Source: Chondrus crispus (lineage: Eukaryota; Rhodophyta; Florideophyceae; Gigartinales; Gigartinaceae). Taken from it: a stretch of 64,000 bases of DNA. The translations under genes and the position numbers were made by a program. The DNA is taken from NCBI RefSeq assembly GCF_000350225.1, contig NW_005178479.1, positions 279,819 to 343,818 of the forward strand. Reading direction: 5' to 3'. The notes under the pieces are model-generated. The model saw only the letters and a program-made list of their open reading frames with translations. It made no database searches and was not told the origin of the DNA. Below are positions 30,600 to 41,239 of this stretch, one piece after another (within the stretch, counting starts at the first letter, position 1; every line of letters starts with the position of its first letter).

Positions 30600-33253
30600 T
30601 GTGAGGGCAGCGACTGCTGGATATCAATCAATATGAAAGCAGTGAGGTGGGAAATGAGGTCTGAACCCTAGGTTTTTGCATGCATTAAATCGATTGGTGG
30701 ATGCCTTGTGCTTTATTTGACAACGGATTTGGAGATATTGGAAATGCAAGCTTCGTAACGGCAGGATGGACTCATTGGCCCGGCCATAGAATAAATAATT
30801 TTAATTTTTTTGTGCCCATATGTGGGCACAACTTGCTACGGAGGAAGGCATACATGAATTGAGATGCTATGATCCGTAAGCACGGGTAACATGCAGCGGG
30901 TAACAGCTCATACGCCCCATACAACGGGCCACTGCCAAAAATTAAAAATGCGCAAATGTACAAATTATTAGTTTGACATTCATGAATCTACACATTATTT
31001 AAAACAATTTTTAACACATTATTTTAAAACGTATTGTTTAACAATATTTTCATGAAGAATTGAACTCGCGACTAAAAGAAAAGGGTAGCAGGGGAGTGGT
31101 ACCGAAGCACACCACCCCTGCTGAAACCCCTTCTCCATCGCCCCGCCTTTGCGTGCGCACGACTACCGGCCTTTCTGGCGGTGGCCAGAAGTAAATTTCC
31201 AACCAATTTATACCCGACGATCTCGTGCTACAGTACCGCCCCCCAAAAAATAAAAGACTTCTTTCCCGCCTTCCACTCCATATTCCACCTCTGTGTTTGT
31301 AGCGCCTTGCCCCTTCAATCGAGCTGCCAAGTGTCCCGCCCCCGGTTCTTCGGTTCTGATCCTCACCGCTGCCCGTGCAGCACTTGCTGCCTTGTGTCCC
31401 CCTCCTTAATCTCAAGTGCCACACTCGCTGACGCCCACTCCCTTTTCCGCACCGTGAGAAACCAGATCCGTCTCGACCCCCGCACCGGCGAGCCTGTTGC
31501 TCCGCTTTCTGCCGTCACCGCCTATGGTCTTGCGCCACGCCAACCTCGGTGTCTTTCCCCTGCGTCGCCTCTGGCCTACGCCACCGGCGAGGCGCTTCGC
31601 CTCCTCAACCGCCACACTTCCACCTCCATGCCTCTACCCGCCCGACAAGCTATGGCCCTTACGCAAACTTTCCTCGCCCGCCGCCCCGCGCTACTCCACT
31701 CCACCAGGCCGTTCTGGACGTGCGGCCCACCCCACCGCCTTGTCCTGCCGTCCCCCAAGTCATCTTGCCAGGGCCTCCACCCCCACGTCGCCACCCCACC
31801 CATCGCGCCTTCTTGTCCGCCGCTCAGCCTCATGCGCCGCACATTGCGATCTCCACTCCTAACGTCCCCACCCTCGTTGGCGTTGTTGTCGTTCATTCGC
31901 CTCGCCTGCGACCTCAACGCCTTCTCCCGCTTCGTCCGTTCGACCGCCTTACGCTCCCCCGGCCACTTAGGACCAAGTCGCCCCCTGGGCTCCTGTCCTG
32001 CAGCCACGGCGGGGGATGCCGACGAAGCAACTCCTTCACACATGGCAACTCCTCACCGCCCCCCCTAGGCCCAAATACACGCTTCTTTAGTCCCCTAAAG
32101 CCTCCTCTGAAAGGAGTGCTCCCCATACGCTGCCCACCAGCTTCTGCCAGAGCAAAATTTCAGCCACCGCGCGGGCGCTCAACCCCCACGTCGTCATCGA
32201 CACGCCGAGTCCGTCGCACGCAACGCTGTAGTTTATTTAAGGCGGTGTGACTGTGTAATTTGGTGACGGAACGTGATCAACAACCGCTTTACTTTTTACT
32301 GTACTAGCGCATCGTAAAGTAATTATCAAATGCAAGTAAAGCCAAGCTTGTCGTACGGATTCTCATTAATCTTGTCGTCGATACCAAGATATTTGATCAT
32401 CTCTTGAAGGTCTGTCCATCCAAACTGAGTCATAATGTCCCGCAGGCCCCAGCCAAGAACGTAATGGTTGTACTGGGTGTGGAGCACTGGTTCCCAGGAG
32501 GTCGCTCGCCCGCGACGCGGAGTTGCCCACAAACCTTTGTAGAGAGTTCTCCTTTTTCATTGGCTGTTTCTGGGGGTCACTGCTGGACCCACGCCAATTT
32601 TCGTAGCTCGGGCCGCCCGACCAGTGTGGCCCGGGGCACTGTAAGTAGATAGTATGACAACGCGACCTGGGAAGTGCAAATGGCCTGTAAGCTTTTGCAC
32701 GGCGACTGCTCTGTAAGCCGAGCGCCCTTCCCCGGCCGGCCCCGCCCTACTTAGTCATGCGGGGCCGCGCCTGAACTCGAGGGAAAAAAGCCATCAAGAA
32801 CCTTCTCCCGAACTCGAGACCTTTCTCTGGAGGAGCCTCTTTTTCCGTGGAGTACGTTACTCTCGGATCCCTAACAGTCGCCGAGCGAGTCACAGCACCG
32901 TCTAGAAGCGCGCGGCTTGGATCCGACCAACCCCCCCTGCAGAGCGTCTGCCCTAGGTTGGCGGCGCTGTCCCTACGTTGAACACCCCTGCGCGTGCGTG
33001 TCTACGTTGCCCGCCGCGCAGCCCCTTTTGTTGGGTGTGCTATCTCGTTGTCTTCTTTTTCTGTTTCTTTATCTCTCTACAATCCCTACCTACTTACCCA
33101 CTATCTACACTTACCTACCTTCTGTCTTCTTCTTTTCTCCTTCACCCGCGGACTGGATACAGTCCGCTGCTCTACCCTGCAACAGACGATCTGTTGCCGG
33201 CCCGCAAGGCCTGGTCTCCCGAGGACAGTTCAGCCCAGCTGACTATCCAAAAC
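30600..33253. other. Region without a confidently recognised gene
   Basis: 30600-31050 is AT-rich. 31181-32068 is open on the plus strand (295 codons, GC-rich, proline-rich). One part reads like protein (SLFRTVRNQIRLDPRTGEPV, about 31440-31500), so a host-gene remnant is possible, but neighbouring frames are equally open. A 68-codon minus-strand frame (32326-32532) contains GLRDIMTQFGWTDLQEMIKY, also without a known family. 32640-33250 shows nothing further beyond the likely 3' flank of the recombinase gene. Confidence 0.3.
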
Positions 33254-33701
33254 TCACGCGTAGTCTAGGCCACCTAGACTACGACAGTGGGCGCCTCTGC
33301 GTCGCGCTGAATGCTCTGTTAGCCGACCTGCAGTTCCAATTGTAGTACTCATGTAGGATAGCGTCTCTCGGTAACTACAATGCGACATGCGCACTCCTTC
33401 ACGTAAAAAACCGCCTTGAAAGGCAGGAAATAGGGGACCACTTTCAATCTTGTGTGCCATTAACACACCTAGCCACAGATGTAGGGCATGCAGAGGACAT
33501 ATTGACACATGCACACCTCTGGAGAACTTGAAGTACCGTGACGCAGTGCCCGTTTTTGTGAAGGGCAAAACACCGAATATTGGTGTGTCAAGAGCAGAAC
33601 CTGGGAAGACAAGATATTCTAAATCAAGGTTCAAAATCTCGTCCGCTCGCGCGACGCTTCCCCACTGCATGACACTGAGTGTGCAAGCTTCGAACGCCTT
33701 G
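33254..33701 (-). pseudogene. Tyrosine recombinase, catalytic half (left of insertion D)
   Basis: Minus-strand continuation of the gene whose N-terminal half lies at 40244-40940. VARADEILNLDLEYL carries the first catalytic Arg of tyrosine recombinases (RxxEIL context). CPLHALHLWLGVL is the mid-domain helix, and LTEHSARRRGAH holds the His-x-x-Arg catalytic box. The final Tyr was not placed. Such recombinases occur in Crypton DNA transposons, DIRS-like elements and host genes; the flanks do not tell which. The copy is broken, apart from the large insertion of element D at CCTTG. Confidence 0.65.
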
Positions 33702-34398
33702 TGTAGTATAACCCCCCCCTGGGGGCTTTTTAGTTAGATTGGATCAACAACAGGATCCCCTACTGTAGAGCTTGACGCTCTACAGTACAACCGCGCGTGT
33801 CCACGTCTACACCACCGAGACAAGGGACACGCGCATACACGTCCACACGTGTACCACGCGCGAACGAAGCGCGCACGCACCACGGGCAATACATGTACTG
33901 TCAGCCTCGACATAGCTGACAGTATTACAGGGCAGGTCGACCTGCACTACAGTAGCCTACTACGGTACCTCGGTACTGTAGTGTTATGATAGATTGTTTT
34001 GTATATTAATTATGGAGCGGACCGGCGGCGGTGGAGGAGGACAAGCACGGACTTGTCACCCACCGACCGTCAAGGTCCAACTCCCCGCTTATTCTAGAAC
34101 GGGTTCCCACTAGCCCGTAACAAGTTAGGAACCGAGCGGGCAGGGGACGCGCAAGCACGCGAGCGAGCCTAGATTCGCCTCCGCCCGTCAGCGCTGGTAC
34201 ATCACCCAGCGCTGTGCCGGGGCGTCGAGGCGTAGATCGGCCCGCGCGTGCGCGCGTCCCCGACCGTACCCGCTCTACCACTGCTACCCCGGGCTCGCCC
34301 GGTTCCGTTAGCTGGGGTTGCTTCCCGTCTTCCCGCCGATCGGGGTCTCCGCAAAAACTGAGTATACACCCCCCTCCGTTGGGGGTGTTTATACTACA
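33702..34398 (+). repeat. 5' LTR of chromovirus D
   Basis: TGTAGTATAACC...GTTTATACTACA. Contains serial inverted repeats (TACTGTAGAGC/GCTCTACAGTA; ACTGTCAGC/GCTGACAGT) and the family's conserved block from 34012 to ~34095, just after TATATTAATT. Confidence 0.92.
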
Positions 34399-34399
34399 G

Positions 34400-34412
34400 T
34401 GGTCTCCCGACC
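34400..34412 (+). promoter_or_regulatory. Primer binding site of D
   Basis: TGGTCTCCCGACC one base inside the 5' LTR, identical in C. It would pair with a tRNA ending GGTCGGGAGACCA. The last ten bases match the 3' end of yeast-type tRNA-Tyr, which makes tRNA-Tyr a candidate primer. Confidence 0.65.
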
Positions 34413-34472
34413 TAGAAGACTCTACGATCGTTCGGAGAAGACGGCCGATTTCCTCCGCGTCCGTATACGTCG

Positions 34473-36945
34473 AGATGAGCGAAGGGTCCGAACCCTCGGT
34501 CTACTCCGCACCAACCGATATGCAGGCGTCCGCGCTACGCGTCCGATCCGACGACGGCGCTGCAGGTCCTCCGGATCGCGAACCGTCGCCGGACTACTCA
34601 GAAGGACGCGCTCGCGCGATGTACGAACGCATCGCGGAGTATATCGAGGATGCCCGGACATCCCTTCGTGTTGACATGACCGACCAGGTCTACGCCCGCT
34701 GTCCTGACGAGTCGCGCTCCCTCCACGAAGGAAAGTCTGAGCGCGTGACTCAGTCCTGGGAGAGCCTGCGCGCGCTCGCCGACCAGTTGCACTCCGTCTA
34801 GTGTTGGTCGAGGACGCGCGCATCGAGGCTCCTACGGCGGACGTTGCATGTCGACCCGCGAGTACGAACTCCGGGGTACGACGGGACACGCAGCCTTCCC
34901 CATCTGCCGAACAGATGGGAGCGTTCGCGCATACGGCTGCGGAACTCAACTCGACGCGCCGGCGCGTTCGTGAGTTAGAACAGGACTCGGCCGTAAGGTC
35001 GCCCGGAGCCTCCCCGAGAGGGCCCGGTGCCACTGTTCCTCCGGGCCCGTCCGATCCGCAGGAGTGGCCTCCGACTGGTGCCGTCACCAGTCGGAGCGCG
35101 GAGGATATCAAATCAACGGCAGACGCGAATTTCGCGTCCGAGACTCAAGCTCTGCCGCATGCCCCCGGAAGCATGCGGCAGTTGCGACAGGTACCGTACG
35201 GGCACGACCAGGACCATGGAGGAGCCGCTCGCGGATCCGGAGAACCCATGTTCTCCGTCGATCCTCGCTGGGGCGGCTACCCGGCGGCGGATTACACCGT
35301 GCACCCCGGTCCGGTAGACGTACGTACACTACCTGTCACCCCGTCAGGCGCGTTCGTAAGATGGAACAGGCATCGGCCGAAAGGTCGCCCGGAGCCCCCC
35401 CGAGAGGGCCAGGTGCCACTGTACCTCCGAACGCGCCCGATGCGCAAGAAGGGAGCCCGACTGGTGCCGACACCAGTCGGGTCACTGGGCAGCGCAGCCC
35501 CAAGACGGACGCGAATTTCGCGTCCGAGACCCAAGCCCTACCGCATGTCGCCGGAGACATGCGGTAGATGACACGCGTACCGTATGTGGACGACAAAAGG
35601 CGCGGAGATACCGCTCGCGGATCAAGAGAACTGATTCTCTCTTTCGATCCCGGCTGCGGCGGCTATCAGCCGGTGGATCTCACCGCGCACACCGGTCCGG
35701 TAGACGTCCGTACGCTACACGAATTCTTAAGCGGACTAGCCCCTGCGACCCAGGCCGCAGTGGCTGAGACGGTCCAATGATTGCCCGGACAACAGAAGAC
35801 AGACCTTCCAACGATCCGCCGTATCGCGACGGCGGGAGGCACAACGTGCCGCGCTCGGCGCGGTTTGCCGCTGCCGGATCCGAAACCGGCAGCGAGGGGG
35901 AATCGAACCCCGAGGTCGCATGCGATAAGTTCGCCTGCGGCATTCCTCCACATACGAGAACATGAGAAGCAGGCCGACCCTGTCCTCATTACGGGAGGCT
36001 ACAAGCCCGTGGGAGGCCGACCTCCCATGCCAGCGTCATCAAGGTCGACCGGACGCTTCGCTACCGCGTACGCCCACACTCCAAGGGCGCCCGGTGGTAC
36101 GGACTACCGGGTCGCGGAGCTCGACATCTCGCATCGAGATGGAGGCGGCGCTCCGCCTCGCGTGCCCCATCTCACCGATGAGGAGGCACGCCCCACAAGA
36201 ACCCACCGATAACCCCGTGGGTCCGGTAGCGACCATCATCCGCGAAGAACGCGAAGGCGCCCAGGATTCCGTAAGCCCGGCGCGTGTTACCGTAAGAGAA
36301 GACACCCTGACCTCCGTAGGTCAGATGCCATGGACCGACGGTGAAGGCACCGGGGCTTCCGTAAGCCCCGTCCACAAGATAGAGCGTCAGGCGTGTGCCG
36401 ATGCAACACGCCCGGAAAATCCTACCGAACGCCGTGTCGCCGAGGGGATCTCACATGCGCTACACCTCACCGACTTGACCGATTTAGCCGGGGAGGCAGA
36501 AGCTAGCCGACCTAGTTCCGCAGAGAGAACACTCGTCGAGAAGGCAGGGATCGGTACGGACGACCCCCGGCCAAGTGCTCGCCGCCGACAGAGGGCACTC
36601 GAACCATCACGATCGATCGTGATGGTGTCACCGAGCGAGTCTCCGCCGACCGCTGCGTGTACGCGCCGTCTCCGATAGACGCGCCACGAGCAAGTACGAC
36701 GACCCCGCGGGACCTCGCCGATAAGGTCACCGCGGGAACGCAGTATGCCGTCGAACGGCTACTGAGACATCGAGTCATGGAAGACGGAACTACGGAGTTC
36801 CTCATCAAGTGAGCGGATTACGACGCGCCCACTTGGACTGCGCGGACTCACGTCCCGGAGGAGTTGGTGTCTCGTTACGCCCAACGCCTCCGGAGACGTA
36901 CCGGCAGAGACCTCACCCAAACCGTGAACGCGGACGTTCACGCTT
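34473..36945 (+). pseudogene. gag-pol remnant of chromovirus D ending in a chromodomain
   Basis: Fragments align with gag of element C (ERIAEYIEDARTSLRVD near 34640; ANFASETQALPHA, GEPMFSVDPRWGGYP near 35130-35290) and with the region around the C zinc knuckle. The gag part contains an approximate direct duplication of ~0.4 kb. Protease, RT and integrase cores are not recognisable. At 36745-36945 the chromodomain (LLRHRVMEDGTTEFLIK; WTARTHVPEELVSRYAQRL) is nearly identical to that of C. The remnant is broken in many places. Confidence 0.75.
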
Positions 36946-36957
36946 AAAGGGGGGGCC
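36923..36957 (+). promoter_or_regulatory. Hairpin-polypurine module 1 of D (at pol end)
   Basis: GTGAACG-CGGA-CGTTCAC hairpin encoding the last pol codons (VNADVHA-stop), followed by CTTAAAGGGGGGG. Also seen at 39513-39547 and, in C, at 47962-47994. Confidence 0.7.
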
Positions 36958-38222
36958 CTGAACTGCTCCTTCGCGGATTAACCCCAGCTTGCACGAACAG
37001 ACTAAATGGGAAAGCGAAGGAGGACGGTGGACCGTATCGGAGGGTCACTGCCGCGGACGTGTTCAAGTCAAGTCGTCGTGACTTCTCGGACGTCAAGGAC
37101 GCGAGACATAAGAACAGGACAGTACGAACTGCCTGAAAAAAAGGTTGTGGCCTCGTAATGAACGACATTACGAGGACCGCGAAACCCGGTTCGGATCGGA
37201 AAAGTCGGACGACCCCCCCCCCGAACAGGATTGCCGGACGATCCGTTAAGTCCAGCAACCACGGCGAGGAGGGGAGCCCGAAGAACGAGGAGATCAACAG
37301 TGGGATCACGAGAGCTTTCGGTGGGCAGCGTAAGCGACTGAGAATGCCCGTCGCTTTGGTCTCGGTATAACCGAGAAGGTTGGTACTCACTTCGAGCCCT
37401 CAGTCCGCAGCCGGGTCCGATAACCCGACGGACGACGTGGTCATGACCCTATCGATTGGGGTCGTGCGCGAGGAAACGCGCAAAAGTCGTGTGCAGATGA
37501 GCAGGCGAGTGAGGCTGCGTTCGCCTCAACAGTCACCAGGATAGTTAAGGAAGGGGCGGAAGTGCGGGAGCAACTCGATTAGAGGGGCACCAATGTACGC
37601 GCACGGACGAGAGACCCGTCAAAACCGCCGCCGAGACATGCCCTGTAATAAGGAAAATTACGGGACATGGGAAAGTTACACGTGAGCGGCGCCAGATGCA
37701 CGCAATTCGCCAGCACCGCTTGCGTAATTACCAAATCATCACCGCCACCGCCACCTGAAAATAACGGAAAATTAGCGGGGAGAACTACACTGGCACGTGC
37801 GGGAAGCGCCACCGAGCCACATGTAATCGATGACAGGGCAGCGATACGTGCGTCGCGCCCGACATTTGGCAATAACCACCCCACGGGCGGGGACTCATTT
37901 TTTGGCAAAAATAGATTTTCGCGGGAAAATTATTTTTTGGAATTATTTTCTTGGGGGATTTAATCAAGGTCAATGCGCTTCTGCGCACGTGCAGGGCTGG
38001 ACAGCGCGCGCGCGTGCGTGTCGCACTGTAGAGAATGCGCTCTGCAGCAGTTGTCGGACAGAAACGCGCACGCGCTCGCGGCACCTGCCTTCACTACCGG
38101 CCCCACGTCTCCGCTTCCGCCTTCCGGCCGCGCGATGCTGCTTCGCCGCGCGTGCTGACACCGCGCTGCCCTACAAGCCCTCGCCGCCGACGGCGAGTGG
38201 GCCAAAGAGAATTGCATTCGTC
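36958..38222. other. 3' region of D, conserved with C but without a recognised sense gene
   Basis: Starts CCTGAACTGCTCCTTCGCGG, which mirrors C just left of 47962, and keeps alignable blocks for about 400 bp. Further right (37,580-38,200) nothing is recognised. Confidence 0.5.
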
Positions 38223-38725
38223 GCGCGCCCCGCCCTCGCCATCAGTGGCGAGGGTCGCGAAGGATAAGGACCGCGCCGCGCATTCGTCGCGCACGGCGCC
38301 CGCGCCATCGGTGGCGAGGGTCGCGAAGGATAAGGACCGCGCCGGGCATTCGTCGCGCACGGCGCCCGCGCCATCGGTGGCGAGGGTCGCGAAGGATAAG
38401 GACCGCGCCGCGCATTCGTCGCGCACCGCCCCCTCGCCATCGGTGGCGAGGGTCGATAAGGATAAGGATCGTCGTCGCGCGTCGTTGCGCACCGCGCCCT
38501 TGCAATCGGTGGCGAGGGCCGATAAGGATAAGGATCGTCGTCGCGCGTCGTTGCGCACCGCGCCCTCGCAATCGGTGGCGAGGGCCGATAAGGATAAGGA
38601 TCGTCGTCACGCGTCGTTGCGCGCCGCGCCCTCGCCATCGGTGGCGAGGGCCGCGAAGGATAAGGATCGTCTTCACGCGTCGTCGCGCGCCGCGCCCTTG
38701 CCACGGACAGCGAGGGCCGGCAAGT
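38223..38725. repeat. 66-bp tandem repeat, about 7.6 copies
   Basis: Unit built around CGGTGGCGAGGG...AAGGATAAGGA. Length 66 bp is a multiple of three, so a 22-residue repeat is open in frames on both strands (plus: SVARVAKDKDR...; minus: ILIGPRHR...). Copies fall into two subtypes (GACCGCGCC versus GATCGTCGTC cores), indicating stepwise expansion. Lies inside the antisense open region of D. Confidence 0.9.
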
Positions 38726-39500
38726 CTACAGTATAGGGGGCGGTACCGACCGCCACCGCCCGGGCACAGGCCCCGGAGCGCCCCAGCTCGCGCCGGTATA
38801 ATGCTGCAAACCGTGCGGCGGAAGCCCACGGCGCCGGCGCGCCCGCCACGAAGGCGAGGTACGCCAGATAGAAAACGGACTTTGCGTCTTTGCGCTCTCG
38901 CCTCGACGACCAGCGGCAAGAAGAGGGGTAGCGAACGACTACGCGTCCGTGCACTTCCCTGATGGCGAGTGGCGCCGTCAGTGAGGCGACCGTCGCGAAC
39001 GCAATTGTGAATGCCGATCACACACCGGACGGACCGCCGCGCATCGGACGCTGCGGTCGTACGAGAGGAGCCGTTCACTCTCGGGCCTCCCGTTGCTCTA
39101 CGAAGAGAGCCATGTTCGAACAGTATGATGGGCACGCAGAGTGACGACCGCCGGCAACCGCGAGGAGAGAGGCGGGACCCGTAAAGGCGCCGCACGAAGC
39201 GCCTTGTACGCGATCGTCGCCCCGGACAGAGGGCAGCGACGGTAGATGAGGGTGAAATGGAGGAAAATACTCCCCGCCACACAAAGCGGGTGAAACGGAG
39301 TATGAGCGGTGCTCCTCGACGGGGACCGGGCGCGCAGCGAGGAAGGACGCCAAATGCCGGACGAGGGATGAGGGAGGAGGACAGCCAACGGAAGGGGTGA
39401 ACAAGAACGGAGAGCACGACGCACGACGGAGTGAGGAATGAACGCAGACGGGGGGCGATAGGGAAAAGATGATCGAGTCTGGGAAAGAAGCACGAGTCAC
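38242..39500 (-). other. Antisense open region of chromovirus D
   Basis: Minus-strand frames start near 39500, about 50 bp inside the 3' LTR, the same position as the antisense ORFs of B and C. Sequence similarity to those is weak at best; the left part consists of the 66-bp repeat. Treated as a decayed or replaced antisense gene, not as a confirmed one. Confidence 0.4.
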
Positions 39501-39512
39501 CCTACAAGCACC

Positions 39513-39547
39513 TGTGAACGCGGACGTTCACACTTGTGGGGGGGCCG
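39513..39547 (+). promoter_or_regulatory. Hairpin-polypurine module 2 of D (before 3' LTR)
   Basis: GTGAACG-CGGA-CGTTCAC hairpin identical to module 1, then CACTTGTGGGGGGGCCG directly before TGTAGTATAACC. Confidence 0.7.
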
Positions 39548-40243
39548 TGTAGTATAACCCTCCCTGGGGGCTTTTTAGTTAGATTGGATCAACAACAGGA
39601 TCCCCTACTGTAGAGCTTGACGCTCTACAGTACAACCGCGCGTGTCCACGTCTACACCACCGAGACAAGGGACACGCGCATACACGTCCACACGTGTACC
39701 ACGCGCGAACGAAGCGCGCACGCACCACGGGCAATACATGTACTGTCAGCCTCGACATAGCTGACAGTATTACAGGGCAGGTCGACCTGCACTACAGTAG
39801 CCTACTACAGTACCTCGGTACTGTAGTGTTATGATAGATTGTTTTGTATATTAAATATGGAGCGGACCGGCGGCGGTGGAGGAGGACAAGCACGGACTTG
39901 TCACTCACCGACCGTCAAGGTCCGACTCCCCGCTTATTCTAGAACGGGTTCCCACTAGCCCGTATCAAGTTAAGAACCGAGCGGGCACGGGACGCGCAAG
40001 CACGCGAGCGAGCCTAGATTCGCCTCCGCCCGTCAGCGCTGGTACATCACCCAGCGCTGTGCCGGGGCGTCGAGGCGTAGATCGGCCCGCGCGTGCGCGC
40101 GTCCCCGACCGTACCCGCTCTACCACTGCTACCCCGGGCTCGCCCGGTTCCGTTAGCTGGGGTTGCTTCCCGTCTTCCCGCCGATCGGGGTCTCCGCAAG
40201 AACTGAGTATACACCCCCCTCCGTTGGGGGTGTTTATACTACA
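39548..40243 (+). repeat. 3' LTR of chromovirus D
   Basis: Partner of 33702-34398 with about ten differences. Ends GTTTATACTACA and is followed by the target duplication CCTTG. Confidence 0.92.
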
Positions 40244-40940
40244 CCTTGAAGTCAAACAAATCTGCCTTCGTGGGTAGCACGCCTCTCAACACACGAATGC
40301 TGACGTCCTTTATATATAAAATGTACAAACTATGGACGTCTTCGTGTGTCTCGGCGAGAGCACGCTCGGTGATGCTGACCTTGGCTCTTGCTTGATCATT
40401 CTCTAGACGCTTAACAACCATCTTCAGCTGTGCAGCGCGGCCAGGGTTGCCTCGAAAACGCCCTTCGCCGAGCTCAACGTAGTTTCCTTGCACGTGACAG
40501 CACTCAAAACCCGGACCGCACTCAGCGAAGTCGAGAAGGTTGAACGCTGCCGTCACGGCACTCATTATAGCTCCACCAGTAGACTTAGCCTAGTTGTTTC
40601 CAAATCTCTCGTCGACCACGTATCCACAATGGCTCATTACGAACGCTATGGCTACGCCTACAGGCGACTGCTCCCTGCTCCTCTTGCTGATAGGATGAAA
40701 GGGTCTGTGCGGGTTGTCGATCGGCGCCTCTACTTCGCGCATTGCTTCGCAAAAGGATTTGATGGTGGTCTTATACCGGGCCACAGAAGATTCTGCTAAC
40801 GGTTGGCGGAGCTTTGCATGTCCGGCGGCGAGTGCTGCGTCCAGCTCGGCTCTGTCGGGTTGGCGAACCGATCGGCCTCGAACGCTCCCGCGGCGTCCCC
40901 GATTGCCACGGCCAGAACTACTGCCGCGCGCTGTGCACAT
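40244..40940 (-). pseudogene. Tyrosine recombinase, N-terminal half (right of insertion D)
   Basis: From an ATG at 40940: a basic, Arg/Gly-rich start, then LAESSVARYKTTIKSFCEAMREV, which fits the helical core-binding (SAM-like) domain of tyrosine recombinases, followed by IAFVMSHCGYVVDERFG and further helices up to the insertion point (LRGVLPTKADLFDFK). The catalytic half lies across element D at 33254-33701. The gene was already damaged or has since decayed on both sides. 40941-41239 upstream contains nothing recognised. Confidence 0.6.
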
Positions 40941-41239
40941 CGGAGGGGTGGACAGGGGATTCTCCGGTGAGGCCGATGGGATTGTCGACGGTGCGGGCGG
41001 TTGCGAGTGTGTCTCGCCAGACTACCAAGTGGCTGCGAGTGCTGTATTGCCAGTGGCGATAGAGAGGACGGACAGAGAGACTCGGAGATAAGGGACACAT
41101 GCGGAGTTGCGGGGGACGGTACTTTGTAATTAAATTAGACCAACAGATCATCATTGAATTGACTACAGTTACAGTGTTCAATACGTCAGGCTCTTACACT
41201 TATGCAAACGAGACGGGCCAAATTTCGTATTTTCAATAC

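Larger units (their letters stand above)
33702..40243 (+). mobile_element. Chromovirus copy D, shortened, inside a tyrosine-recombinase gene
   Basis: LTRs of 697 and 696 bp at both ends, flanked by a perfect 5-bp target duplication CCTTG (33697-33701 and 40244-40248). Between them: primer binding site, gag/pol remnants, chromodomain end, hairpin-polypurine module, 3' region with a 66-bp tandem repeat and antisense open frame, second module, 3' LTR. The LTRs differ at about 10 of ~697 positions (~1.4%), so insertion is recent, yet the coding part is much shorter than in C and broken many times. A shortened copy moved in trans by a complete relative would explain this (inference). Confidence 0.92.

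Noticed and set aside
27687-30832. TTGTGCCCATAT words as piggyBac terminal repeats
   Set aside because: Inverted copies exist near both ends, but no TTAA or terminal CCC/GGG adjoins them.
31181-32068. 295-codon plus-strand ORF as a host gene
   Set aside because: Only a short stretch looks protein-like; parallel frames are equally open because of GC richness. Kept only as a mention.
38223-38725. Possible CRISPR array
   Set aside because: Units are contiguous 66-bp copies without unique spacers, inside a eukaryotic retroelement.
38035-38736. 233-codon plus-strand ORF with 22-residue repeats
   Set aside because: Product of the 66-bp tandem repeat, which is open in several frames; no start context or homologue.
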